Shown piece after piece: positions 1 to 10,228 of a stretch of DNA of 64,000 nt. The position numbers and the translations under genes were made by a program. Location of the stretch: assembly GCA_023853785.1 (NCBI GenBank), contig JAJIRX010000309.1, positions 1 to 64,000 on the forward strand. Reading direction: 5' to 3'. Under the pieces are notes generated by a model. It did no database searches and was not told where the DNA came from. It saw nothing but the letters and a program-made list of their open reading frames with translations. The number at the start of each line of letters is the position of its first letter. The stretch's first letter is position 1. Origin of the DNA: Psilocybe azurescens (Eukaryota; Basidiomycota; Agaricomycetes; Agaricales; Agrocybaceae).

Positions 1-819
1 ACGAGCATTACAGGAATGGAGACATTATATTCAGGATCTGAACATACAACAATTATTCATTCTGATCACAAGAACCTGACCTACTTCAAGCCCAAAAAAC
101 CTGAACAGGCGGCAAGCTCGATGGTCATTATACCTATCAATTCGATCTGAAACTGATCCACATGCCGGGACGAAAATGATTCAATCTGGCCTTATCAAGA
201 AGACCAGATCTTATACCGGACGAAGACCACGATAGCGAAGATGTGACTCTTTTACCGGGAGGAGCTTTTACGTCAATCTAATCGACACCGAACTACAGCG
301 AAAATCATTGATTCAGAAGAATTTGTGGCCGCGGACACAGAAATCACAAAAGCTCTATTGCAAAATGGACCATCGAACTTACGAACCGACTTCGGCGACT
401 GGAAAACGGAGGAATTCAACGGGAAAAACGTTATCTTTTATAAGATAAAACATATATACCAAGAACCAAAATCTACGGCAACAAGTGGTAAAATCCTTTC
501 ACGATCTACCATCGGCAGGACACCCCGGAGAACTTGAAACATACAACGCAGTAAAACACATTACTGGTGGCCAGGGCTACGATCCTTTGTAAAACAATAC
601 GTCAAAGGCTGCGAATCTGTCAGCAGTTCAAGATTAACAGAAATCCCTCCCACCCGTCGTTCATGCCAATCGCTGGACCAACTTCTGCGACCATTTGCAA
701 ACTGTTCAATGGACTTTCTAACTGATTTACCACCGGTTAAGAACAGCGCTGGGACAGATCGTGGATGCACTCATGGTCGTGGTAGACCATGGGCTTACTA
801 AGGGGGTGATTTTAATACC

Positions 820-1371
820 TTGGAAGAAAGGAAACCGGGAGAGGCACTTGATGCGGAAGGAGCAGCTCAACTCTTACTCGACAACCTCTTCAAGCGATTC
901 GGACTCCCAGACAGCATTATCTCCGACCGAGATCCCCTATTCACAGCAAAAGTCTTTCAAGAACTCATGAAACTCTTGGGAATCAAGTCAAAATTAACTA
1001 CGGCTTATCATCCAATAGGAGACGGAACCACCGAACGATTCAATCAAGAAATAGAAGCCTATCTATCCATCTACTGCTCGTCACACCCAACCGACTGGAA
1101 CAAGTCAGTTGGAACGTTGGAATTCACGCACAACAACAGGAAACACTCCGAAAGAGCCAAGACCCCATTCGAACTCACCTTAGGTTCATCTCCAATAGCC
1201 ATTCCACTTGCATTCGAGAACACCAAGGCCCCATCGGTTGGAGGAAAAAGTCAAACATCTCCTAAAGATCGAGAAGAAGCGCTAGCCGCCCACGAACTTG
1301 CAAGACAAAGAATAGCCGAACGGCGAAAATCGAACTTCAAACCATTCAGAAAGGAGCGAAAGTTTGGCTAG
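820..1371 (+). pseudogene. Integrase catalytic core of the chromovirus (broken pol)
   Basis: The 183-residue open stretch carries the second half of a retroviral-type integrase core: SDRDPLF holds the second catalytic aspartate and TERFNQEIEAY the glutamate of the D,D-35-E triad, followed by EFTHNNRKH and TPFELTLG, typical of Ty3/gypsy integrases. The first aspartate lies upstream in another frame (about 700-780, FVVDLP/MDALMVV-like), so the reading frame is interrupted. Downstream it runs towards the chromodomain but stops at 1369-1371, and the next domain is read in a different frame. The apparent methionine at 820 is not a real start; the protein would be part of a long polyprotein. Confidence 0.9.
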
Positions 1372-1406
1372 ACTCCCATAACATCTCCACAAGGTATCAT
1401 TCAAAG

Positions 1407-2117
1407 ATGAAACCAAAACGAGAAGGCCCGTTCACAATCATGGAAGTCTTGGGACCTCTCACGTACAGACTCAAAATACCCAAGATATGGAAGATCCACG
1501 GCGTTTTCCATGCCACTCTACTCATGCCATATAACGAGACAGAAACATACGGACCGAACTTTCCTAGACCACCACCCGAGATCAAAAATCAGGAAGAACA
1601 CTGGGAAGTCGAAACTATTCTGAATCACAGAAAGACAGGACGAAAACCCAAGAAAGGAAAGCGAAAATATCAGTATCTTATCAAATGGACCGGATTCCTA
1701 TCTCCGAAGCAACGTGGGAAAAAGATGACGCGTTCGACGACGACAGCGAGATTCTTCGAGAATATCATCAATTACACAAACTCTGACCATCCTGATGCCT
1801 CGCCTCCTCCGACGTATTGCCTCTTCTTTCACTCGAAACTCGAAACAAACCAACTCGAAACCCCAATCTTTGATACCCCTTTGGCCGATCAGACTGTGGA
1901 AGAGCTTGAGACGCTGCGAAAGAAATTCTCACCACATACAAAGAAACAATTGATCAGAAGGAGATGGCAAAACAAAACTACACGGCCAGCTGCAAAATCT
2001 GCCCACTACCAAGCCAGATCTCTACGCCTCAAGTTAAATCTGGTCGAACGAGAACTCCATCGGCGCCTTCCACTGATCGCCAAAGTAGTTAAAAAGGCCA
2101 AGTCGTTCTACCTCTAA
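1407..2117 (+). pseudogene. Integrase C terminus and chromodomain of the chromovirus
   Basis: This encodes the GPF/Y-like module (KREGPFTIMEVLGPLTYRL) and the conserved HGVFHATLLMPY segment. A chromodomain follows (EEHWEVETILNHR...YQYLIKWTGF). Its last part, PISEATWE, is in the neighbouring frame at about 1690-1720, so one base has been gained or lost inside the domain. After it come about 100 residues of polar tail. Chromodomains steer integration to particular chromatin marks in this group of elements (established for chromoviruses). The chromodomain together with the LTR features at 2392-2864 places the element near the Tf1/sushi group. Confidence 0.88.
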
Positions 2118-2391
2118 ACCATACCTCCAACTACCAAAGCAACGCAACATGTCTTTCATCGATACCCCTGCCACTTCTTCCTCTTCTACCCCTGCCAACT
2201 CACATCTACGAGGCAAACGACCTGCCGTGCCTCGTTACGCTCAAACACTTTCAATATTTGAAGCCCTAGACCTCTTCACCCGACAACGCCCGAATCGCAA
2301 ACACCACAGGCGAACCATACAGAAACTAATGAACTCGTACAAGTATTAGACTTCACTCCTTCTGAGGCATAAGGAGTGTAGTACGGGGTAA

Positions 2392-2864
2392 TGTTACGAC
2401 AAGTCTTTTTCTTTTCCTTTCTCTTTTCTTTTCTTTTCTTTTCCTTTTCTTTGTCATCCTTCACATCATTGATACAGCATCGTCTGCTCTGATGAACTTT
2501 GTTTCTATCATTCTACGAAACTCCATCATATCTCTGATGGACTTTCACTTCCATCTTTTATGATACATCTTTCGATGAATGTTTGATCTGTTTCCTTTCA
2601 CTTCCATCTTTTATGATACATCTTTCGATGAGCGATTGATCTGTTTCTCTATTCTTATATACATCTGCTGATGAACATTCAAACTTGTTTCAACTTGCTG
2701 TACAGTTCATAGTATTTATACTAGGAAGGATCCATTGTATTCTTTAGCTAGTTCTTGAGAATCCAACCTGCTTAACCTGCTCAACTCAAACTTGAACTTG
2801 TTCTTGTACAACGATTGGTGGTTAGATTACGCACACTGCGTGACTCTAACTTGAAATCGTAACA
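2392..2864 (+). repeat. 3' LTR of the chromovirus (473 bp)
   Basis: The LTR begins TGTTACGAC and ends CGTAACA. It follows a purine-rich stretch (gtacggggtaa) that would serve as polypurine tract. It has the same layout as the LTRs at 18209 and 24529: a pyrimidine-rich block (2403-2455), repeated ATCTTT(C/T)GATGA-type motifs, a TATTTATA box at 2713-2720 and the 11-base motif AGCTAGTTCTT at 2746-2756, about 30 bases after the TATA box. In the complete element this motif is complementary to the primer-binding site. The matching 5' LTR is outside the window, so the target duplication cannot be seen. Confidence 0.9.
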
Positions 2865-3319
2865 AAGCGATGTTGAGAGCTCTTTTTTTTTTTTTGTTTT
2901 TACGAGTAGCATAGTGCTTTATGATGTTACAAGCATGAGAGGCATCTGTTCGAGCCATTTTGAATGTGGGAGCAATGAGAAAGAACAGGGAAATCATCAA
3001 CTTCGTTCTATTTATCATTATCTAATCTAATCTAATCGACGTGACCAAGTGTGACCACGCCCATAAGCCGTGGGAATCCGCCCCAACCAAATGCAAGCTC
3101 CATCAAAGCTGGGACCTGGCCGCTTAGGCCCCACGGAGTTTGCTAGCCGAACAGGCCCTTAACGTTTACTCAGCACAGCGTCCCCATCCGCTTATTTGAC
3201 AGTCCGTTTATGTCAACCATCAGCATCTAGCCATTCAACAATTTAAACTATTATTCATGACACTGCGAATCATTAATGATGTGTCAGCAGCAAGTCAAGA
3301 GTGTCATGGTGGGCATACA
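2865..3319. other. No gene seen
   Basis: I see no coding exon here. It contains a T-run near 2884-2895 and otherwise ordinary sequence between the LTR and the TIR element. Confidence 0.6.
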
Positions 3320-3327
3320 TCGACTTA

Positions 3328-4673
3328 GGCTCTGGAGCCGTGTCTGGAACACTTTAACACCCCAATTAGGGTGTTAATTTGCATAGCCACAATTTAACAG
3401 CCTAATTGGGAAGCTGTCAAAATTAACACCCTAATTCGGAAACCCATCAAAAATTAACACCCCAATTCGGAAACCCATCAAAATTAACACCCAAATCGGG
3501 TGACTGACCCAAAACGGCTGTTAATAATTGCTGGCCGCTGAATTATAGTCCCTTATTTAACTATTTCATCTGTCCCTCATCCCTCACCATCCAATTACTT
3601 CTGATTGTTGATATATTGCCTAATCTACTCAACATGTCTGGTAAAAGGCTCAAAAGCCAGAAAAACATAGCTGGTCAGTCTGCAGGTGGAGGAAAAGCAA
3701 GTTTTGGCAAGTAAAAGCAAGATAATAATTCTCAACCTGTTGATGTGGGGGCAAAGTATGTTACTTTGGAAAATCAAACTCCGAGAACATTTAGCTGCAT
3801 ATTACAAGATTTGGAGTGAGCACTGTCAAGAGAAGCAAACAATTTTACCAAGTCAGCCACAGAGAAAACCACATGAGAAATGAGTGCAGTCAGATAATCA
3901 TGTTTCATGTGTCCTTCCTGCAGCAAAAGACACCAGCCAAGAGTCATTACTTCTCATACTATGCAGGTTGAAAGTACCTCAATTCTACAGGAATATTTGT
4001 CACTCAAGATGTGCCAATGCCAATGCAAAGTGCAGAGGCATCTTCATTGTCAACATTTATTGTCCAAGATACAGTAACACTGGGTATAGATGCACCTTCA
4101 TCTGAATTGATATCCCAAGATGTGACAATGCAGGACCCAGAGGCATCAACATCTGGACTATATTCTATGCCAGGACCATCAGGTGATATAAACATGAGTC
4201 AATCTTTTACTCCTGGTCCACTCTATGCAATTTGGGGTGGTGAGAAAAATGCAGATGCATGGTGTGTGTTGCTGCTGGCCTTAAAAGGAACAAACTGTAA
4301 AGGAAAGAATAACCACAAATGTTGTGAATTTGTAGCCAAAGCTTGAGGTATGTTTACTGATTTAATTAATATGTTATTGTTATTGCCTGACAAAAATTAA
4401 TAGATATAAATGTAGACTGTGTAATAGATGTAAAGCTTCCTCTCTAAAAAATCAAGGCTGTACAATTAGTTGTTAATAAAATAAGAATTTTAGAATGATT
4501 TTCTGCAAGTTTATAATGTTTGCAATGATCAGAAATTGAACTTGTGACATTCCTAATTTAGAAGGCAAAAGCGCACACAAATCATTTATAATTCTACATA
4601 TTTAGTACTTCATAACCACATGGTTTTGAAAAAACATCCAAATCTGGACTGTTCCAGACATGACACCAGAGCC
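3328..4673. mobile_element. TIR DNA transposon, non-autonomous, with 8-bp target duplication
   Basis: The two ends are inverted repeats: reading inwards, 21 of the first 24 bases agree (both begin GGCTCTGG and share TGTCTGGAACA). The flanks are a perfect 8-bp duplication TCGACTTA at 3320-3327 and 4674-4681. An 8-bp duplication is known for the hAT, P and KDZ groups. At 1346 bp it is too short for a full transposase. Only a possible first exon (ATG at 3633) and a Ser/Thr/Met-rich stretch (about 4011-4346) can be read. It sits next to the MAPEG gene. Confidence 0.9.
3355..3512. repeat. Subterminal repeats of the TIR element
   Basis: Just inside the left end, a TTAACACCC(C/T)AATT(C/A)GG motif followed by AAACCCATCAAAA recurs about every 30-35 bases. 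The first copy is palindromic (TTAACACCCCAATTAGGGTGTTAA). Such subterminal arrays often bind transposase in hAT-like elements; that role is inferred. Confidence 0.75.
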
Positions 4674-4789
4674 TCGACTTACGGCTGAGCATCCCCGCAT
4701 CGCCCTATATAAAGAAAGGACATATTAGAATCGGAGGTTACGCCTTGGCAAAACTTTCTCTAGTGTGCTTGGTTCTCCCTTTCTCTCTT

Positions 4790-5624
4790 ATGTCTACAGT
4801 TGTTATTCCAGATGGGTATGTCAACAAGGGTTCTGAGATAGGCACAGTACTAAAACGACACCAGACTTGATTATGTCGCTGCATCCCTTGCGACCCTTCC
4901 CTTTCTTTTATGGTGGCAAATAGATACCGTGGCAAAGCACCGCAAGCGGTCGGGCATAAAATATCCTCAAAGTACGTAAAATCCATGATCGTAATATTCG
5001 AAGTGGTCTCGCTCAACCTTGAGTGTGGTATAACAGTGTACGCTGAGGTGGCACAGACCGAAAAATCGAGGGACGCTCTTTTATTCAACTGCGCGCAACG
5101 TAAGTACAGCACAAATTAAGAAACAACCACGCTTATAGAGGACATTGATAGGCGCCCACCAAAACACCATGGAGCAGCTTCCACTTGTCATTTTTGGGTG
5201 GGTCAGCTTTGATTCACATACCCCAGTCCATTGACTACTTTTTCTGTCGCAATTATGACCATAGTGGTGGGATCAGTGCACTCAAATACCCAATCCCTGT
5301 TGCTGCTGCAATTTTAATGTGGACCGTCGCCCGAGTCTTTTACACCCGCGGATATATTACAGGGGGATCCTCAAAAGGTCAGTCGTGGAAACATAAGCCC
5401 GTGTCTGTGAAGTACTGTAATGCTGAGGCTTGCTCATGTGATCCAATTTAGCGGAACAGTTTAATATACCTCTGCGGACAGCTTAGCGCTGTTGGTAAGC
5501 CTGTCTCCACTAATGAATTTGAGATAGCCGTACTTACTCTATTATTACTCTAGGCATGTTGCTCACCTCGGTTTACGTTACCGGTGGTTGGATGCTTGCA
5601 AGATTCAAGGCGTCTAATTTCTAG
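4790..5624 (+). CDS. MAPEG-family membrane glutathione transferase-like protein (mGST3 type)
   Basis: A spliced gene with ATG at 4790. Exons read by hand are 4790-4815, 4865-4971, 5037-5099, 5152-5197, 5265-5377 and a short 3' part up to the stop at 5622-5624; donors are GTATGT, GTACGT, GTAAGT, GTGGGT and GTCAGT. The product starts MSTVVIPDG, then a first membrane helix (YVAASLATLPFLLWW), KYPQMYAE, the family signature FNCAQRAHQNTMEQ, and RVFYTRGYITGG. FNCAQRAHQN and RV.Y..GY.TG are hallmarks of microsomal GST3/LTC4-synthase-like MAPEG enzymes, which conjugate glutathione to lipophilic substrates in the ER membrane. The join to the last exon (after 5377) does not stay in frame in any arrangement I tried, so it is misread, has a base error, or is decaying. 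Confidence 0.8.
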
Positions 5625-6064
5625 CCTGCTTTTACTCAATAAAGGTTTAGACTGGATGAAAACCTTAAAGCTTGTAGCTTAATAATAACAGCGAATCTTG
5701 GGTGTCCAATGAAAAATTTAAACAACATATATCTTTGATATTGTAATGTCATGGCCAGTGAAGATCCTCTTATGAGTAGTGTTTCACCGTCATACCCCAT
5801 CAAGCTTACCAGTGGTGATATACCTGGTCCAATTAGCGTTGAGTACTTTTCTTGTTCGCCCACTAACTTCAAGCTCAGTAGTCCATTCGTTTATCAACTC
5901 CGTATAAACATCGAATAATTGTCGAAAATTTTCACGTTCTACACTAATCATGACAAATGTTTATCTGATATATCCTCCCTAGTTCTACTTGAAGTGCAAA
6001 ATTCGTGCGCGATTACCTGGAAAGGTGTACTCCCGCAGTGTACTTATTGTTTAAATTTGACCCA
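5625..6064. other. Spacer between convergent genes
   Basis: I see no convincing exon. A minus-strand reading at 5636-5872 is open for 78 codons but resembles nothing I know. Confidence 0.5.
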
Positions 6065-7503
6065 CTACGTATTGCCAGGTACCTTGACACCGATTTTTCG
6101 TATTGATCGCTTTGGACTCGGAGACCTTGAACGTTTTCTACCACCTTTACCTGCATTCAGCAGAAGGTGCCTAGCGCGAGATACCAATGGCGTTGGCGTT
6201 AAAGATACCAGGTGGGCCCGCTTTTTGCAGTGCGGACACGTCGATAGTAGGCATCTAGGACATTCGACGGCGTTGCTATGCCGATGCTCGGAGGATGAGC
6301 CAAGGAATACGCGACAAGAAAAGCAATAAAGTCTGTCTTTTTCGACGACGGTGGGCTTAACCTCATTAAGTTTATAGCTTTTGTAGGCTCTGACGAAGCG
6401 ATCCGTGATAATAGGATATCCACAGCACATCGCATTGGTTGGTAAAGCGGTGTTTCGAGGGTGAGATAGCATATAATCAGCCAGAGATATGACGCAGGTC
6501 GAGCATGCATAATGACTGCATCGAATAGGGTTGAGCCTGTTGGACGTCCTTTATTATGCGTCCGCACTTAATGCAGATCACACTGAGCATAAGCATCAGG
6601 TACTAGCTTCCCAAGGATAGGTGAAGACAAATTACCTCTCATCACTAACACTGCTTGAAGGGTCCGCTGTCTTAGAAGTATCCTCCAATGGTGTAGAGTC
6701 GGCAACTTCAGCTTTGTCTTCCGTAGATGGGGTTACACCGATGCTACAGAGGAACTTAGCTAAAAAGCGCGTATGTTGACGTCAAAAGAACTTACGTCGA
6801 GGGTTCAGGACTCATCAAAATGTTAGGGTCCTCTATGAGAGATTGAGCAGTAGTTGGCGTTGGAACGCTATATATGAAATTCAGAAACAAGGCGCCTCTG
6901 TTACCATCGTAAGAGCTCACGTTGGAGGATCAGGACTCGTAAAAGGGTTAGAGTCTTCCATGCGAGATTGAGCATCGGTCGGCGTAGTAATTACCCCTCG
7001 ACGCTATAGTAAAACTCAGCAATAAAGCCCTTCTACTGTCATTAAAAGAGCTCACATAGGAGGATCAGGACACATCAGAAAGCCAGGGTCTTCCATGCGA
7101 GATTGAACATTATTCGGTGTCGGAAGCGCCTCCCCACGAGAGAGCATCTCTGCTGCCCTCCTATCCGCAGATGCGGCCTCCTCAGCAGCAGCAAAGGCCT
7201 CCAAATACGCTGAATCTGTTCTCATAGCACTATCAATGCTCCTGGCGAGCTTCGCATCCTCGGAGGAAACAAGAACCTCCTGAAAGGCTTCGAATTGCAG
7301 CTGATAGGCGAGCTCTTCATCCGACAGAGGGTATCTTCTCGTCCTTTGCCTTTACGCGAGCTAATCGCTTGCTCGATGTCTTCAAGAGAGAGTTTGGCGA
7401 TAAGAACTGCAGTTTCGATGTCAAAATCAAGAGTGTGATCAGCTGGGAAAGATGGATCGCTAGGCCCCATCCAGGAGGTGTGTTGGGTGTAAAGTAACGA
7501 CAT
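6065..7503 (-). CDS. RBR-type (RING1-IBR) ubiquitin-ligase-like protein, frame broken
   Basis: Reads leftwards from a likely ATG at 7501-7503. The N-terminal part resembles the acidic lead of fungal RBR proteins (DFDIETAVLIAKLSLEDIEQ, RKGKGR, then DEELAYQLQFEAFQEVL in another frame). After several short exons a RING1 can be seen: CIKC near 6563-6575, then CSHYACSTC at about 6494-6520 and a CC pair. An IBR follows with cysteine pairs YCFSC, CPRC and CPHC at about 6235-6350. RBR ligases pass ubiquitin from an E2 through a catalytic cysteine in RING2; no RING2 is visible, as the frame ends in a basic Ser/Arg-rich tail at 6065. Single-base frame slips near 7333 and 6545 mean it is either a pseudogene or affected by sequence errors. 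Confidence 0.6.
6796..7125 (-). repeat. Three tandem copies of one short exon with its intron
   Basis: Inside the RBR-like gene, an exon encoding T-P-x-x-A/V-Q-S-(R/L)-(M/I)-E-D...SP-(D/E)-P and the start of its intron occur three times, at about 7056-7125, 6921-6990 and 6796-6869, spaced 125-135 bases apart. Each copy ends in a good donor (GTGAGCTC, GTGAGCTC, GTAAGTTC). Copies one and three have compatible phases; copy two has an indel that would put it out of frame if spliced in. Confidence 0.75.
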
Positions 7504-8454
7504 TGAATTGTAGACGTTCTTGTGGTTACAGACCGGAGATTGTCTTGTACCTCAGAAGAGACCCCAGCACTAGACAGGTTGGTGGCTGGTGGGAGATATC
7601 TGAAGGGCGAGACAGAATCCGGTGAAGAAAACAATATGATAGTGACAACTTTATAGGGTCTGAATAAGCGCCCACAAGCTTCCAAATTGATCGCCGTGTT
7701 ATCGATCCTGACCACAAGTCAATATCTACGAACACATGATCGAATATTTAGAGTCAAATCCCCCTTCTCGTGAGAGAGAAGGTCAGATTTATGGTAACTC
7801 TACGGATCTATCCATGGCCGTGGAAGCGCAGGCAGCAGCTCAGAATCTTTAGAAATAAGTTAATGCCGCATTGTGACAGCTTTGGGGCAAAATTTCCGCG
7901 TAGACTTGTACAATCAGCACATGCCGACCCAAAGCTGGTTGAGTTGGTGGCCACGGTCAACACATAGATATTGCGGAGCAAAAGTTTCTTCTAAAAAGGG
8001 CAGTCATAGGCCTTTGAGCTGGACTGAAGCCTTTTCTGAATCCATGGGCTGATAGCATAAATAGTTGGAAGTCGAGTCGATGAGAAACGTATCGAGTCAA
8101 GGCAGGAGTCCTGATCCACAGAAAACTAGGATTCTGTTGGTTTGTATATTAGATATGGACTCAGAAAATAGATAAATCAAAGCACAGCTTCATTAAATCT
8201 TGTAAGCCAGCAATAAGCTCAAAGCAGAAACCCATTTTGCAGGAGGGGACATGAGGGATGGGAGGCAACGCGTCACGCGTCAAGCTTCAAGAGCGGAGAC
8301 GTAGTTTGTGACCCTAACCCAAGCTTATTGTCCTAATCCTCTCAAACCAAACAACACCGTCAGTGGACCGTTCATTCCCGACATCCTTTTCCACCTACAA
8401 CAAAGTACATCGTCCGCTCTCCCCTCCGTCCCCTTCCCCCTCCCCCCTCCAACT
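7504..8454. other. Intergenic, no gene seen
   Basis: This stretch separates the divergent RBR-like gene (-) and the MIC26/27 gene (+), so it should hold both promoters. The last 100 bases before the MIC start are pyrimidine-rich (8390-8450), common in basidiomycete promoters. Short open stretches here show no coding character. Confidence 0.55.
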
Positions 8455-9535
8455 ATGTTTCGGTCCGCTTCTCGACTGGTAAGCTACCATACTGTTTCTC
8501 ACTCTGCAATCCAAATTCCCAATGCGCATTTCATAAACGAAAAACTGATTTCCGATGATTATATTACATAGCCAAGGAGGGCCCTTCTTTCTGCTACGGT
8601 CGCAGGAACAGCTGTTGGCCTGCACGACCCTCAGAAGGTCAGAACACACCCACCTCCGTTCTGATCTACAAACAGCGTTCTAAACGAATCACTGCATATA
8701 TGCATGCGTATCCGAACAGTTGTCAATATACCCTGCACCCATGCCAGACGTCCTCCTCGTGGAATCGCCGTCTGTGCTGGAGAAAGAAATCGGCGTGGTC
8801 CGGCGCCACGCTATGCGCGCGTACGCCGATGCGCACGCGCACGTCCAGGGCTGGGTGTCGAAATGGATAGGCGTGGAGCACGCTGTAGAAAGTCCGTTTC
8901 CAGTCTTCCCTCTTTGGCCCCATGATTATACATGCTGACCGCCTTTCCTCCCTCCCTTCCTCCCTTCATATTTATATGTGATAACAGACCGCGTCAAAGC
9001 CATCATCTCCCTGAAGAATCCATGACCCCAGGTCTGCTCTACGTCGGCGTGGCCACGCTCACAGGGTCCATCCTGGGGCGAAACCGCATCCTGCCCACCC
9101 GCCTCCTGCTCCCGCCCATCTTCCTCCTCGCCTCCGCCGACTACTTCCTCCCCAAGACGAGCGGCAACCTCTCCGCGTACCTCGGGAGCCTCGAGGACAC
9201 CTATTTCCCTGCGTTCGCGCAGAAGCACGAGGTCGCGAAGGCGCACTCGCAAATGACGTGGGAGCGCGTGAAGGAGGCGACGAAGAGCGGGAGGGAGAGG
9301 CTGGATGATGGGGCGAGGAGCGCGGTGGATAAAGTGCAGGAGGTGACTGGGTTGAAGCTGAAGGAGACGTTGGGGTGGGGGAAGGAGACAGCGCAGGAGG
9401 TTGTGGAGATCGCGAAGGAGGCGAAAGCTGTGGTGGAGAAAAAAGATTGAGGAGGCTGAAAAACTTGTAGAGAAGGATGTTGAAGTGGTTGAGAAGAAGG
9501 TCGAGAAGAAGGAGGAGGTCAAGAGACTAGTATGA
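8455..9535 (+). CDS. MICOS complex subunit MIC26/MIC27 (apolipoprotein O family)
   Basis: Exons are 8455-8478, 8572-8637, 8720-8891 and 8988 onward. The product begins MFRSASRLPRRALLSATVA, a basic mitochondrial lead with a hydrophobic segment. Next come SIYPAPMPDVLLVESP, LEKEIGVVRRHAMRAYADAH and VQGWVSKWIGVEHAVE. The signature block MTPGLLYVGVATLTGSILGR...LLLPPIFLLASADYFLPKT contains the two inner-membrane helices of the ApoO domain. The tail is a Lys/Glu-rich coiled coil. MIC26/27 proteins help keep cristae junctions in the inner mitochondrial membrane. Two one-base slips disturb the frame: a C-run at 9009-9011 (between NRVKAIIS and PEES) and an A-run at 9439-9444. Without correction the last reading stops at 9450; with one fewer A it continues to 9535. 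Confidence 0.88.
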
Positions 9536-10228
9536 TATTTCTCAGATGTAAAAGGTACTATGTTGGATCCTCTGGCACATGGCGGACAAAACATTGTAGA
9601 CGTCCGTCATTTGAGCAGGGATAATTAGCACATTAACGTTAGCTGCTGATCGGTCATAGACAACCTGCTCCATTCAAACATTCGGATTAGTTCCCACCCG
9701 CAGGTCTACAAAAGTCCTCACAGAGCAAATGTAAGGTATTAGAAAGTATGGGCACCCCTCCGAAAGCAAATATTCCAGTCAAGTCAATGGTAGTATTCCG
9801 GTTATATAAATCGTAAAGACATCAGGTCGTAAGGGGTTAAGAGAGAAATATAGGTTAAGAGGGGTCCGGTTCTAATATTACTACTACTACTGCGTCTACT
9901 ACGGAGTATTTGATCCAGAGCTTGATGATTGATGGTTGAAGAGAAAATATGGATGGATGAATGAATGAATGAATGATGACGATGATGAATAGTTATAATC
10001 GATAACGACGGATGCGGATTCGTGTGTGTGAATGCATGGGATGTGTGTATGTTGAGAAATATGTGGGTGGGTGGACAACGGTGCTTCGTAGCAAGGGATG
10101 AAAATCGGAAAAAATGAGTTTGAAAAGAAAGTAACGTGTTCTCGATTAATAGTATAATGAGAGATCGTCAGAGGCCGATAACACATGAGATAATGCAGAA
10201 AAAGAATGCATGAATGAAAGAAAAATCA
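9536..10228. other. Intergenic, low complexity
   Basis: No gene seen. It contains a GAAT microsatellite (9957-9976), GATGAC repeats (9975-9990) and GT-rich stretches. It lies between the 3' ends of two convergent genes. Confidence 0.6.

Larger units (their letters stand above)
1..2391 (+). mobile_element. Ty3/gypsy chromovirus, 3' part of pol (5' end outside window)
   Basis: This is the tail of an LTR retrotransposon reading rightwards. The first ~240 bases encode the end of RNase H in shifting frames (a DHKNLTYF-like stretch near 66-90). The integrase zinc-binding region follows at about 480-640, then the catalytic core (820-1371) and a chromodomain (1407-1790). The internal region ends at 2391 just before an LTR that starts TG. 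Several frame changes and in-frame stops mean the copy is dead. The integrase is closely related to that of the complete element at 18209-24963 (shared stretches such as EIEAYLSIYCSSHP), so both are one family. The 5' LTR, gag, protease and RT lie outside the window. Confidence 0.93.

Noticed and set aside
3355..3512. Possible CRISPR-like regular repeats
   Set aside because: Units are degenerate, have no unique spacers of constant length, and lie just inside a TIR transposon end in a eukaryotic genome.
8926..9594. 222-codon open frame on the - strand
   Set aside because: It is antisense to the MIC26/27 last exon, whose protein sequence is clearly conserved on the + strand.
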